Shown in pieces: positions 1 through 8,894 of a stretch of 63,205 bases of DNA (its first letter is position 1; each line of letters starts with the position of its first letter). The DNA is taken from NCBI GenBank assembly GCA_002418985.1, contig DIFE01000066.1, positions 19,950-83,154 on the forward strand, read 5' to 3'. The DNA is from Deltaproteobacteria bacterium UBA5756 (GTDB taxonomy: Bacteria; Desulfobacterota; Syntrophorhabdia; Syntrophorhabdales; Syntrophorhabdaceae). The notes beneath the pieces are model-generated. The model had not been told where the DNA came from. It worked only from the letters and a program-made list of their open reading frames with translations, and ran no database searches. The translations under genes were made by a program, and so were the position numbers.

Positions 1-1057
1 CATAGTAACCGTAAAGCTGAAAGGCGCGAAAAAGCCGGGAGATGGGGGCCTTGTCCGCATATTTCCAGAAAAGACCGCTCATCTTGGACGTCTCGGTTCC
101 TTCGTAGAGGAGCACGTTTCTCAGCGTGGTTCGCGTCGATACCCTGCCCTCCCTTGACAGGGCAAGGAGGAGGCTGGATTCATTCCTCGCCCTGGTTACG
201 GCTGCCTTGATCGCTTCAGGGTCAGTTACTCTTCCCGCAATGATGTCGTCCAGATATCCGGCGCTCCCGCCCAGCCGCTCCAGAGCCCTGGCCTTTTTCA
301 AAGACAAACGGATACGCTCGGCCTGTTTGGCCGCCTTGTCCGTATTGCCTTCTTCGAGCTGCTCCAATACCTTGTCGGCCCATTGACCGGCTTTGTTGAC
401 TTCGCCGGCAATGGTATATTTTTCAACACCCTCCATCAAGTGGGCCAGGTCCGTGGTTCCGGACATTACCTTGCCGCTTTTCCCGTCGAGGTAAAACAAC
501 CTGCCTGATTTTTCTTCATAATACTGTTTATAGGCCTTACTCCCAGGTCCCCATATGCCTTCCACCGGCTCGCCGCCAAGGTTCGGCTTTGTTCCTGTTC
601 TGGCAAAGAGTCGCTGCGCGTCTTCCGCGCTCTCCACCGTTGCCACCAACTGGTCGGGCGGATAGACGTTAGCGCTGTTCAACATCGCGGCGATCTCTTC
701 GCCGGTCAATCGCTTGGCCTGCCCCATGGCGGTTATGTTCTCTTTCAGTCTGTTCCGGAAGTCCTTCCATCTACCGATGAGAACCTTGTTATCCGTCTCT
801 CCGGTGAGAACGACCCTCATGTCGTGATCCGATTTGCCCCCGGAAAGCGGCCCTTTATAATTCTTTTGCGAGGTCCATGAGCCGACGCCGATGACTTCAA
901 CACCCGTTTCTCTGATTGTCTGCCTGACGGCGAAATCCATCAGATTAAGCGCTTCCCGGTCTCTTGCATCCAGCGCGAAACCGGGGGAAGCGAGGCAAAG
1001 AAGAATAATGGACAAAAGGTATGGAATCGTGAATTTCATGGGGAAAAATCTCTGCAT
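1..1057 (-). CDS. Exported protein of unknown function (3' end outside window)
   Basis: The reading frame stays open from an ATG at 1057 to the window edge, so about 352 residues are visible and the C-terminus is missing. GGAGG (1064-1068) lies 6 nt upstream and fixes the start. Residues 1-28 form a signal peptide (charged start, then a hydrophobic run ending near GFALDA). The following 60 residues contain GVGSW, then about 16 residues later KSDHDMRVVL. This spacing loosely recalls the GS...D-x-D metal-binding pattern of nucleotidyltransferase-fold proteins. After that the protein is charged and helical (LEQLEEGNTDKAAKQAERIR). No family is recognised with certainty. The nucleotidyltransferase resemblance is an inference from one motif and would be odd for an exported protein. 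The gene is transcribed away from leuB, which ends or starts on the same strand about 220 bp upstream. Confidence 0.75.
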   Translation of the reverse strand, partial: MQRFFPMKFTIPYLLSIILLCLASPGFALDARDREALNLMDFAVRQTIRETGVEVIGVGSWTSQKNYKGPLSGGKSDHDMRVVLTGETDNKVLIGRWKDFRNRLKENITAMGQAKRLTGEEIAAMLNSANVYPPDQLVATVESAEDAQRLFARTGTKPNLGGEPVEGIWGPGSKAYKQYYEEKSGRLFYLDGKSGKVMSGTTDLAHLMEGVEKYTIAGEVNKAGQWADKVLEQLEEGNTDKAAKQAERIRLSLKKARALERLGGSAGYLDDIIAGRVTDPEAIKAAVTRARNESSLLLALSREGRVSTRTTLRNVLLYEGTETSKMSGLFWKYADKAPISRLFRAFQLYGYY

Positions 1058-1275
1058 GGAAAACCTCCGGATGTTGCTCCCATGGCGGGAATGCGCAATT
1101 CGGGACGCATGCGGAGGGAATATCCACAGCCGGAAAGGGTCGAGTCCACCGCCCGCCGGGAACGGTCCCCGACAGGCGGATTCGATGCCGATGGATGGAC
1201 GCCCGCCGACGGGACACCAAAGGCGGGACAAGTCAATGGGGAGAAAGCGGTATCAGTTTGAATGCGGGACGGTCC

Positions 1276-2364
1276 TTACAGAAGCCCGGTTATGGCGTCA
1301 CCCATTTCTTTTGTCGTTACCAGTCTTTCACCGACCCCATCCTGAAAAATATCCGATGTCCGGCAACCCTGCTCAAGCGTCTTGACCACCGCGTTTTCAA
1401 TGGCTTTAGCCGCTTCCTCCAACCCGAACGAGTAACGGAGCATCATAGCAAGGGATAGTATCTGGGCGATGGGATTGGCAATCCCCTTTCCCGCGATATC
1501 CGGCGCGGAACCTCCGGATGGTTCATACATGCCGAATCTCCCCTCGGCAAGGGAAGCGGACGGGAGCATGCCCAGAGACCCGGTCAGCATGGCCGCCTCA
1601 TCCGAAAGGATATCGCCGAACATGTTCTCGCACAGGATTACGTCAAAGTGTTTGGGTTTTCGCACCAGTTGCATGGCCGCGTTGTCAACATACATGTGGC
1701 TCAGCTCCACATCCGGATATTCCCCGGCTATGGTTGTCACGATTTCACGCCACAGGACCGATGAAGACAAAACGTTTGCCTTGTCGATGGAACAGACCTT
1801 GCAGCTGCGTTCCCGGGCCGCGCGAAAGGCTACATGGGCGATGCGCTCGATCTCCGGCACGCTGTAACGGAGCGTATCGAATCCGACCCTTTCTCGCCCC
1901 TCCCCTTCTATCCCCTTGGGCTGTGAAAAATAGATTCCTCCCGTCAGTTCGCGGATTACCAGGATGTCGAAGCCGCCGTGTATTACCTCTTCCTTCAGAG
2001 AAGAAGCTCCGGTAAGGGAAGGAAAGATTATCGCGGGACGGAGGTTGGCAAACAAGCCGAATATGCGCCGGAGCGGCAGAAGCGCCCCCCGCTCGGGCTG
2101 CTCGTCAGGGGGAAGGGACTCCCAGCGGGGACCGCCAACCGACCCGAAAAGTATGGCGTCCGAGTTCTTGCAGATATCCACGGTGGTATCGGGAAGAGCC
2201 TTCCCTTCATTGTCGATACCAGCCCCACCCACATTCGCGAAGGTTCTCTCGAATTTCACATGATACTTCTCTTCCACGGCATCCAGCACCTTAAGGGCCT
2301 CCGCCATCACCTCCGGTCCGATTCCATCCCCCGGCAACACCGCTATTCTGAGTCTACTCTGCAT
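1276..2364 (-). CDS. leuB: 3-isopropylmalate dehydrogenase
   Basis: The 362-residue product is full length for LeuB. It catalyses NAD-dependent oxidation and decarboxylation of 3-isopropylmalate to 2-oxoisocaproate in cytosolic leucine synthesis. The N-terminus IAVLPGDGIGPEV, the GSVGGPRW segment, the RELTGGIYF motif with its substrate-binding Arg, and the late SGGSAPDIAGKGIANP NAD-site motif are all present. The start at 2364 has a AAGGGAG ribosome site just upstream. It stands alone: no leuA, leuC or leuD is visible, and the neighbours are unrelated exported proteins, so the rest of the pathway must be elsewhere. The assignment against the paralogous isocitrate or tartrate dehydrogenases rests on the LeuB-like length and the REL-TGGIYF loop. 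Confidence 0.95.
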   Translation of the reverse strand: MQSRLRIAVLPGDGIGPEVMAEALKVLDAVEEKYHVKFERTFANVGGAGIDNEGKALPDTTVDICKNSDAILFGSVGGPRWESLPPDEQPERGALLPLRRIFGLFANLRPAIIFPSLTGASSLKEEVIHGGFDILVIRELTGGIYFSQPKGIEGEGRERVGFDTLRYSVPEIERIAHVAFRAARERSCKVCSIDKANVLSSSVLWREIVTTIAGEYPDVELSHMYVDNAAMQLVRKPKHFDVILCENMFGDILSDEAAMLTGSLGMLPSASLAEGRFGMYEPSGGSAPDIAGKGIANPIAQILSLAMMLRYSFGLEEAAKAIENAVVKTLEQGCRTSDIFQDGVGERLVTTKEMGDAITGLL

Positions 2365-2872
2365 ACTATCGCGCTCCCTTGTCAGATTATTTTCAAAGAC
2401 ATTACATCATCCCACAAACAGGCTAATCCCCGGTTAACACAAAGACGGAACGCCCATGGAAAGGAGTATCCCGTAAAACCGCCATCATATCGCAGATAAA
2501 GATGGCAAAACGGCCATTCGCTTCCATGAAGCCATTCCGTCTTCAATTTTACCGCTCTGGTTTATCGGTTATTTACTTCGCCGCGGTGGCGGGCCGGTCA
2601 TTACCGCGCACTCGCCGCATCAAATCACGCATGGTCCGAGACACCGGCAACCGGAGCGGGCGAAAGCATGGCGCTTGAAAAAAGACCGGTCCGTCACTTT
2701 CGGCGCCATCCCGGTCAGAAAGGGATGGTGAGAATGTTCCGGAATATACCCCAGTCCGTAACCAGCATCAAGTTTTTGATCTCTGACTGAACCTCTCGTC
2801 CTCCAGGTTCCTGAGATGTTGATACAGGTTGATTCTTTTGCGAGCGCATTTCGATCCATCCAATGTAAGCGC
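2365..2872. other. 508-bp intergenic region without a convincing gene
   Basis: This gap lies between the start of leuB and the end of the lipoprotein gene, both on the minus strand. Open frames here are short, lack ribosome sites and have no protein-like composition. A weak AACCT/AGGTT dyad near 2790-2815 lies downstream of the lipoprotein gene but has no T-run, so no terminator is claimed. The leuB promoter should lie close to 2380-2450 but no clear -35/-10 pair stands out. Confidence 0.5.
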
Positions 2873-4462
2873 CTATCGGTCCGCCAGATCGCTCTTCCAG
2901 GTCGCCGGAAGACTGATCTGATATGTGTCATACGCGGCTTCCGGATAATAGCCGCCCCAACCGGTTCCAAAGAAGATCTTCGTGCCTTTTCTGTTGATCT
3001 TGGCGAAGGGATCGTCGGAGTATGACTTCCTTACGCCATGGGTATGGGCAACGCGCCATATTTTCGCGTGATTGTCCATGGCGGGTGTGCCGGCCGGCTT
3101 CTTCAGTTCGATCATGTAGATGGACTGGTCCGCCCATTTCGAAGGCAGGGCCGGGTAGGTAGGTGAATAGGACGACACGACAACCCACCCGGGAAGCAGA
3201 TCATTGTTGCCGGAAACATGGTAAGCCCCCGTTCCCAGAGGGGCCAGCGGCGTGACCTCTCCAGTCTCGTTATCCACCATCTTAAGCCATGTGCCCAGAC
3301 TTGTGTAGGGAGTTACATAGTATTCCCCCCCGCAGACCACGACCTCCCTGCCAGAGGAATTGATGGCGAGATCGGCATGATTGGCGCAGGCAAGGTCCCT
3401 GCGGGTGGTAAAAGCCCTGTCATAGATTCTGTGCTGATCGCCGGTCCACACATAATTACCCGACATGCTCATGGACACGAATCCCGCATCTCTCCAGAGA
3501 GGGTTATCGGGAGTGATGGCAGATATTATCCTGCCTCGGTCTTTTCCGGAAAAATCCTTGTCAAACACTACCTTGGCCACATTGTACCAGGTTGGTGAAT
3601 GGGCAGGGTCATAACAGCGGATGTTGAATGCCCAATACCTGCTGTCACTGGATGAGTTTCCTTCTTCCTGCATGGTCTGACTGCACGAAGGATACGACGA
3701 TCCCCCGACCGGAGGATAATCGGCGGAAAAATCGTACAGGGCGACATTTTCATCCGTAACGTAATTGTATTTCCAGAACTTCTTCTTGTACTGATAATAA
3801 AGGACTTCCGGATCCGTTGCATCCCATCGGGCATCAATGGAGCTTCCATAGCCTATAAATTTTTCAGGGATGGATTTCACAAGTTCGTACGGAGGATTGG
3901 CGTTATAGATGTGCCAGGCGCTGAGGCGATTGCTGTAGCTCTGGATGAGAAGCCGCGTTCCGTCGGAGTTTTCGATATCGTGCTTGGGATATCCCGGCTG
4001 GGCGTATCCGCTGACCGGCTCATACACATAAGGAGTCACATAGGTTCCATCGGGGTTTTTCTTGAGTTGCATTCTTGGCGTTTCGGAAAATGAATCGGTC
4101 AGGCGCGTGATCCTGGCGCCAAACAGGGGATCGGTTATGGTTGCCCCCTTTGCCGGACGTGGAATATCAGGCACGGAATAGAAGCTGAAATCGTTGACGA
4201 CATAACCGGTGGGGTTCGGATCGGGAGGACGCGGCAGGCCGGCTGTTTTTGTTGGGGATCCCCCTCCGGAGTTTACGGAAGCATCAGACACGGCACGCAT
4301 TGCTTCCCCTTCCATGTCTCCCCTTGCCCCGGCATCTGCCCCATAGTAAACCGTGGCGGCATCACCTCCGCCTCCGCACCCCCATATTATCAGGGTCAGA
4401 CTGATGAATACCAACGTCGGAATGAGAGCCAGATTGAATCGGAATAACTTTTTTTCTTTCAT
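2873..4462 (-). CDS. Beta-propeller-like lipoprotein, function unknown
   Basis: The frame is open upstream to 4654, but the ATG at 4462 is preferred. GGAGGT sits 5 nt upstream, and translation from there begins with a classical lipoprotein signal: MKEKK, a hydrophobic stretch, then IIWGCGGGG with the lipidated Cys at about residue 26. The mature part (529 residues in total) opens with a Gly/Ala/Asp-rich linker. It continues as repeated Trp/Tyr-rich beta-strand units (for example RWDATDPEVLYYQYK, NRKGTKIFFGTGWGG) of the kind found in TolB/oligogalacturonate-lyase-like propellers. No catalytic motif is evident. It is probably tethered to the inner or outer membrane facing the periplasm. The sigma-54 regulator gene lies directly upstream on the same strand, so regulation by it is possible but unproven. 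Confidence 0.7.
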   Translation of the reverse strand: MKEKKLFRFNLALIPTLVFISLTLIIWGCGGGGDAATVYYGADAGARGDMEGEAMRAVSDASVNSGGGSPTKTAGLPRPPDPNPTGYVVNDFSFYSVPDIPRPAKGATITDPLFGARITRLTDSFSETPRMQLKKNPDGTYVTPYVYEPVSGYAQPGYPKHDIENSDGTRLLIQSYSNRLSAWHIYNANPPYELVKSIPEKFIGYGSSIDARWDATDPEVLYYQYKKKFWKYNYVTDENVALYDFSADYPPVGGSSYPSCSQTMQEEGNSSSDSRYWAFNIRCYDPAHSPTWYNVAKVVFDKDFSGKDRGRIISAITPDNPLWRDAGFVSMSMSGNYVWTGDQHRIYDRAFTTRRDLACANHADLAINSSGREVVVCGGEYYVTPYTSLGTWLKMVDNETGEVTPLAPLGTGAYHVSGNNDLLPGWVVVSSYSPTYPALPSKWADQSIYMIELKKPAGTPAMDNHAKIWRVAHTHGVRKSYSDDPFAKINRKGTKIFFGTGWGGYYPEAAYDTYQISLPATWKSDLADR

Positions 4463-4797
4463 TTTCCACCTCCTGGTGTCTTGTGACATGCCTTGGAAAA
4501 CATGCCACCGACGAGACACGGGGTGGACCATGTTTCTTCGGCGACCCGGCTGTCCCACGTGAATCAGGGATCCGTGGCTTTGCGCACCCCGGTTGCCCGG
4601 GGATAGCCTGTTCGGAAACGGCTTTATGACTATCCGGATAAACGACGGAATCAATGTCTATATTTTGTGCATCCCGTAACCATTTCAAATAAAACCGTGC
4701 CTTTCGTCCGGGATTCACATTTTTTCCACACACATTTCAACAGAAGGTGTTAAATCGCATCCATCCGTCCCCCCGGATGAACCATATTATCCACAGG
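4463..4797. other. 335-bp leader region with a dyad
   Basis: No gene is seen. The region carries the ribosome site of the downstream lipoprotein gene. It also holds an interrupted dyad at 4501-4532 (CATG and CCACC on one side, GGTGG and CATG on the other), which could form a leader hairpin about 40 nt before the start codon. No sigma-54 -24/-12 element matching GG-N10-GC was found. Confidence 0.3.
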
Positions 4798-6150
4798 TCA
4801 TGCCTCCATTTCGCTCAGACGCTTGTAAAGGGCTTTACGGGAAATGCCAAGCATCTGGGCGACCTTGGACTTATTTCCCCTGCATTCGACAAGCGCTGAA
4901 CGGATAGCTGCGAATTCCAGCTCCCGGAGCGGCTTGACCGTTCGGGACGAAGCATCCCGCTGGCCGGCGAACTGCCGAAGCTCGTCAGGCAGTTCCCGCA
5001 CTGAAATGATCTTTCCCTTTGCCAGCACGGCCGCGCGTTCAATGGTATTCTTGAGCTGCCTTATGTTTCCGGGCCATGGATAGAGATAAAAAAGGTCCAT
5101 CACGTCCGATGATATCTCCAGAGACTTGTCTTCACGCGCGCAGTATTCCTTCAAGAAAGACGATGTAAGCAGGGGAATGTCATCCTTGCGCTCCCGGAGC
5201 GGCGGGATGTTGATGCGAACGACATGAATCCTGTAGTACAGATCCTCCCGGAAATTGCCTTTGGATATTTCACTTATCAAGTCCCTGTTGGTCGAGCAGA
5301 TCAGCCGGAAATTCACCGGTATATTCCTGTTGCTGCCCAATCTCTCGATCTCCTTCTCCTGAAGCACCCTGAGAAGCTTTGCCTGGAGCGTCATCTCCAG
5401 CTCCCCTATTTCATCCAGGAAGATTGTGCCGTCGGCCGCTTCCTCGAACCGTCCGATCCTCCGCGTGGTGGCGCCGGTAAAAGCCCCTTTTTCATACCCG
5501 AAAAGCTCCGATTCCAGCAATCCGCCCGGCATGGCCGCGCAGTTTACCGCGACAAATGGTCTGGCGCTCCTGATACTCTGAAAATGGAGGGAGCGGGCAA
5601 TGGCCTCTTTCCCGGTTCCGGTTTCCCCGCAGATGAGGACGCTGCACAGTGAATCCTTCACCGCATTGACCGATTCAAAAATCTTCAGCATCTCCGGAGT
5701 AGCGCCGATGATATTCTCAGACTTTCTCCCCATTTCCAGCCTGTTTTTAAGTACTTCAATCTCCTTTTTCAGCAGTCGCTGCTCCAGTGCCCGGGACAGT
5801 ATCCCCTTGAGTTTCTTGTAATCAGGAGGTTTTATGAAATAGTAGAAGGCGCCGCGCGTGATGGCATGAACGGCTGAATCAACCGATCCGTAAGCCGTGA
5901 GAAAAATAACTGGAATATCGGGATAATGGCCGGAGATATAATCAAAGAGCTGCATTCCGTCTTTGCCGGGCATTTTAAGATCGGTAATCACGACATCAAT
6001 GTCTTCATCAGCCAGAAGCTTTTCAGCGCAATCCACATCCTGAGCCTGAAGAATCTGATAGCCTTCTTCCCTGAGAATAGCGGAAAGAACCTTGAGGGCA
6101 TTCAGTTCATCATCCACAAGCAGCACACGACCGTTTTTCACCTCGGACAT
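4798..6150 (-). CDS. Sigma-54-dependent response regulator, NtrC family
   Basis: The product (450 residues from the ATG at 6150) has three domains. The receiver is residues 5-120, with the acidic pair D13/D14 and phospho-acceptor D57 in VITDLKMPG. The AAA+ sigma-54 interaction domain is residues about 145-375, with Walker A GETGTGKE, the GAFTGA loop that contacts sigma-54, and Walker B GTIFLDEIGE. The C-terminal Fis-type helix-turn-helix is residues about 410-450 (NKSKVAQMLGISRKALYKRL). The start at 6150 is preferred over an in-frame TTG at 6171 because GGGGGAG lies 8 nt upstream. It follows the histidine kinase gene (119-bp gap) on the same strand, so the two are very likely a cognate pair. 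Targets are unknown; the adjacent lipoprotein is one candidate. Confidence 0.93.
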   Translation of the reverse strand: MSEVKNGRVLLVDDELNALKVLSAILREEGYQILQAQDVDCAEKLLADEDIDVVITDLKMPGKDGMQLFDYISGHYPDIPVIFLTAYGSVDSAVHAITRGAFYYFIKPPDYKKLKGILSRALEQRLLKKEIEVLKNRLEMGRKSENIIGATPEMLKIFESVNAVKDSLCSVLICGETGTGKEAIARSLHFQSIRSARPFVAVNCAAMPGGLLESELFGYEKGAFTGATTRRIGRFEEAADGTIFLDEIGELEMTLQAKLLRVLQEKEIERLGSNRNIPVNFRLICSTNRDLISEISKGNFREDLYYRIHVVRINIPPLRERKDDIPLLTSSFLKEYCAREDKSLEISSDVMDLFYLYPWPGNIRQLKNTIERAAVLAKGKIISVRELPDELRQFAGQRDASSRTVKPLRELEFAAIRSALVECRGNKSKVAQMLGISRKALYKRLSEMEA

Positions 6151-6269
6151 ACTCAATACTCCCCCGGCCAAAACCAGGCCGCAGTCGTGTAACCCTCTAT
6201 CAAAATCCCGGAAACCCAGGAAAACCCGCCACGTCCATCCACTAACGCACCCGCTCCGGCTCGGAGTAA

Positions 6270-7289
6270 TTACCCATCATCGCGCCCTTTCACGGGAAGG
6301 AACATCTCCACACTTGTACCCATATTCTTTTTGCTGACGATCTCTATGGTTCCGCCATGGCTCTGAATGATTTCCCGGGTAAGAAAGAGGCCGAATCCTC
6401 TTCCTTTCTCGACCCTTTTTTCGTTTGAATATCCCGCCCCCTTTTGTCCATCCCTGGTCATGCCCTTGCCGTTATCCGAGATAAGGATAGAGATAAACTC
6501 ACGACCGCCCCGTTGTACAAGCCGGGTCTTCAGGCGAATATCACCGCTCTCCGTCATGGCTTCGAAGGAGTTGTTGATGACATTCATGACCGCATGCTCC
6601 AACTGAAAGGCATCGGCCATGATAATGGGAAGAACTCCCAGTTCCGACGAAAAAGAGATCCTTTTCGCGTAAGCCTGAAAACTGTTCATTGCCAGGATGC
6701 GGCGAAGCAACTCATTTACGTCAACGGGAACAAATTCCGATTCCAGAAGCGATGTGCTCAGAAACCTGGTAATAAAACCGTCGAGCTTTGAAATCTCTTC
6801 CTCGATAATAGCGGCGAACTCAGCGAATGTCTGCTCGCCACCGTATGCATCCTTCAGATACACCACAGCTCCTTTGATGGCATTCAGAGGATTCCGGACT
6901 CCGTGAGCCAACGCCGCGGAATAGCGTCCAATATCAATAAGCCTTTGTTCCTTCTGAAGGATGTCGACTACCGGGCATCCGGAAACAATCACCAGACTGA
7001 TTTCAGCGCCGCAAATGGAACCGTCATCAGCGGAAACCGGTTGGATACTGATATCAGCGGTTACATCACTACAGAAACAGCCGGTGTGGTATCCCTTCAA
7101 GAAAAGCGGGACACCCCCATCGATTACCCTCTTTACCGCATCACTCCCATCCTCCAGCAGAACAGGGAAACAGCGGTCCAAGGGATGACCTTTCAACATT
7201 GAGGAGCAAAATCCTCCTCTGACGCCGGTCGGCGCCACAACGGCGCTAATGATCAAATCCCTGTCAACGGTAATACTGTAACCGTACAT
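6270..7289 (-). CDS. Sensor histidine kinase (NtrB-like, soluble)
   Basis: The 339-residue protein has a PAS-like N-terminal half (residues 1-110) containing several Cys (GFCSS, GCFCSD). A HisKA dimerisation segment follows, with H129 in ALAHGVRNPLNAIKG. The HATPase domain has N-box NVINNSFEA, G1 DNGKGM and G2 GRGFGLFL. No membrane segment is seen, so it should sense a cytosolic signal. The residue after the phosphorylated His, normally Glu or Asp, is Gly here; this position usually assists phosphotransfer and phosphatase activity. The gene precedes the sigma-54 response regulator on the same strand and is most likely its partner. No ribosome site is obvious at 7289. Confidence 0.88.
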   Translation of the reverse strand: MYGYSITVDRDLIISAVVAPTGVRGGFCSSMLKGHPLDRCFPVLLEDGSDAVKRVIDGGVPLFLKGYHTGCFCSDVTADISIQPVSADDGSICGAEISLVIVSGCPVVDILQKEQRLIDIGRYSAALAHGVRNPLNAIKGAVVYLKDAYGGEQTFAEFAAIIEEEISKLDGFITRFLSTSLLESEFVPVDVNELLRRILAMNSFQAYAKRISFSSELGVLPIIMADAFQLEHAVMNVINNSFEAMTESGDIRLKTRLVQRGGREFISILISDNGKGMTRDGQKGAGYSNEKRVEKGRGFGLFLTREIIQSHGGTIEIVSKKNMGTSVEMFLPVKGRDDG

Positions 7290-7394
7290 TTATATTGACT
7301 CCGAAAAAATCCGCACAGTCGACCGACTGGCATCCACACGTTACCGAATGTGTCAAAGGAAATCCCGCCATATTCCGTCCGGGAAACGGAAGCG

Positions 7395-8189
7395 CTATCC
7401 TTCTCCTTTTGAGCGCAGCGCGTCTTCCTCCAGGAGACGGAGGCCTTCCCGCGCCGCGCGCTGTTCAGCCTCTTTCCTTGTCTTGCCGGTTCCTTTGCCG
7501 AAACACTCATTGCCAACTATGACCGTAACCCGGAAAAGAGGATCATGGTCAGGGCCCGCGACATCCTCCAGGAGATACAAGGGCGGCCTGCAACGCAATG
7601 AATGGGAGAGTTCCTGCAGCCTTGTCTTGTAATCCCTGAAGTCCTCTTCCCCGAGCCTGTCGGAAAAAAGTGGCGCAAACATTTTATCCACGAACCGCTC
7701 CGCGCTCTCCAGCCCTCCATCGAGAAAAACAGATGCCGCCAGCGCCTCGAAAGAGTCGGCCAGCACGGTCTTTTTCGACCTTCCACCAGTATTCTCCTCG
7801 CCGCGACTCAGGAGGATAACCTCTCCCAGGTTGATTCGTTCGGCGATTGCCGCAAGGGTGTCGGTATCGACAAGGGATGCCCTCATCCGGGACAGTTCTC
7901 CCTCACCGCTATCAGGGAAAAGATCCAGCAACCTGTCGCATATAACGAGACTCAATACGGCATCACCCAGAAACTCGAGTCTCTGATTATCGCGCATGCC
8001 GAATTTTCTGGATTCATAAATATAGGAACGATGTGTAAGCGCGGAGACAAGCAGGCACCGATCCGAAAACCTGTACCCGATATCCGACTCCAGGCGTGAA
8101 AACAACATGCCTCTTTTATTGGTAACGGAAGAGCGTTCTTTCTTGCCCATCAACATCTTTTCGTTTTCTTTGCCCAGCGGTCTGGCCAT
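7395..8189 (-). CDS. rnc: Ribonuclease III
   Basis: The 264-residue protein is an endonuclease that cuts double-stranded RNA in rRNA processing and mRNA turnover. The RNase III signature NQRLEFLGDAVL is at residues 68-79, and the second acidic cluster ADSFEALAASVFLDGG is at 144-159. A double-stranded RNA-binding domain covers about 186-255 and ends in GKTRKEAEQRAAREGL. The catalytic Glu/Asp positions are intact. The N-terminus is about 28 residues longer than the usual enzyme (KENEKMLMGKKERSS is charged and probably disordered). An internal start at Met28 is therefore possible, although the first ATG has a GGGGAAA site. It is not next to era or lepB, its common neighbours. Confidence 0.95.
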   Translation of the reverse strand: MARPLGKENEKMLMGKKERSSVTNKRGMLFSRLESDIGYRFSDRCLLVSALTHRSYIYESRKFGMRDNQRLEFLGDAVLSLVICDRLLDLFPDSGEGELSRMRASLVDTDTLAAIAERINLGEVILLSRGEENTGGRSKKTVLADSFEALAASVFLDGGLESAERFVDKMFAPLFSDRLGEEDFRDYKTRLQELSHSLRCRPPLYLLEDVAGPDHDPLFRVTVIVGNECFGKGTGKTRKEAEQRAAREGLRLLEEDALRSKGEG

Positions 8190-8238
8190 TTTTCCCCGCT
8201 TTGCCGAATGGTATTAAGCCCGAGAGGTCATACTGGTT

Positions 8239-8256
8239 GGCCGCCATCAGGCGGCC
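8239..8256. promoter_or_regulatory. Perfect 7-bp hairpin in the rnc leader
   Basis: GGCCGCC, a 4-nt loop and GGCGGCC form a perfect stem-loop about 50 bp upstream of the rnc start. No T-run follows on the minus strand, so it is not a clear terminator for the upstream small gene. RNase III genes in some bacteria are controlled by cleavage of a leader stem. This one is short for that, so the role is a guess. Confidence 0.3.
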
Positions 8257-8445
8257 TGTTTCATATTAATACTATTATCGCCATAATGTATGCAAGTCAA
8301 TTTTCTTAAACCATGCTAATACACCATATAACCAGCTAGTTACAGGGTATTAATTAGTCATGGAAAGGGTCTCGATAATGCCGGAATCCATTTTTCAGTT
8401 ATTGTCGCCGGCATCTTCTCTCCGGCGCCGCTCGTCAGACCTCAA

Positions 8446-8658
8446 TTAACGTTCAGAATGGAGCTCCGTTATTTCGTGGGCCTTGACGCCATGGACTCTT
8501 TCGTACGCCCGACAGAACGGACAGAGAGCCGACTCGATACTTTTAACGATCCGGCAAGCAATCCCCTGGCTGTTGCGCCGGGCCTGACGACACATGGGGC
8601 ACAACTCGCAGATCCGGGCAAGCGCCTTGTCGAAGGAGGTAAGACGGTCTGTGGACAT
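8446..8658 (-). CDS. Small Cys-rich (zinc-ribbon-like) protein
   Basis: This 70-residue protein has two CxxC pairs, CELCPMC near residues 17-23 and CPFC near 47-50, plus a Cys at about 35 (GIACRIV). The spacing is typical of a small zinc-binding protein. The ATG at 8658 has GGAG 7 nt upstream. The C-terminal part is charged and soluble. It is divergent from the glycerol dehydrogenase-like gene, with 236 bp between their starts. No family name is assigned. The ribosome site and regularly spaced cysteines argue that it is a real gene rather than a chance frame. Confidence 0.6.
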   Translation of the reverse strand: MSTDRLTSFDKALARICELCPMCRQARRNSQGIACRIVKSIESALCPFCRAYERVHGVKAHEITELHSER

Positions 8659-8894
8659 TGTATTTCTCCATTATCTTTATGGGATTTCAACCTCTTCTCT
8701 TCACCTGGGAAAAGGGGAAAAGGAGAAGTTGTTCGGCATCAAGTCTCCTGACGCTTAATTGTCTTCACTTTATCCCGAAAATGTTATACATGTTCTCAGT
8801 TAGAGTTACTCATATTCACCTGATATGACAACATTCTTTTCTGTTGTCCCCGCTTTCATACAACATATTACCGTCAGGAAAATGGAGAAATAAC

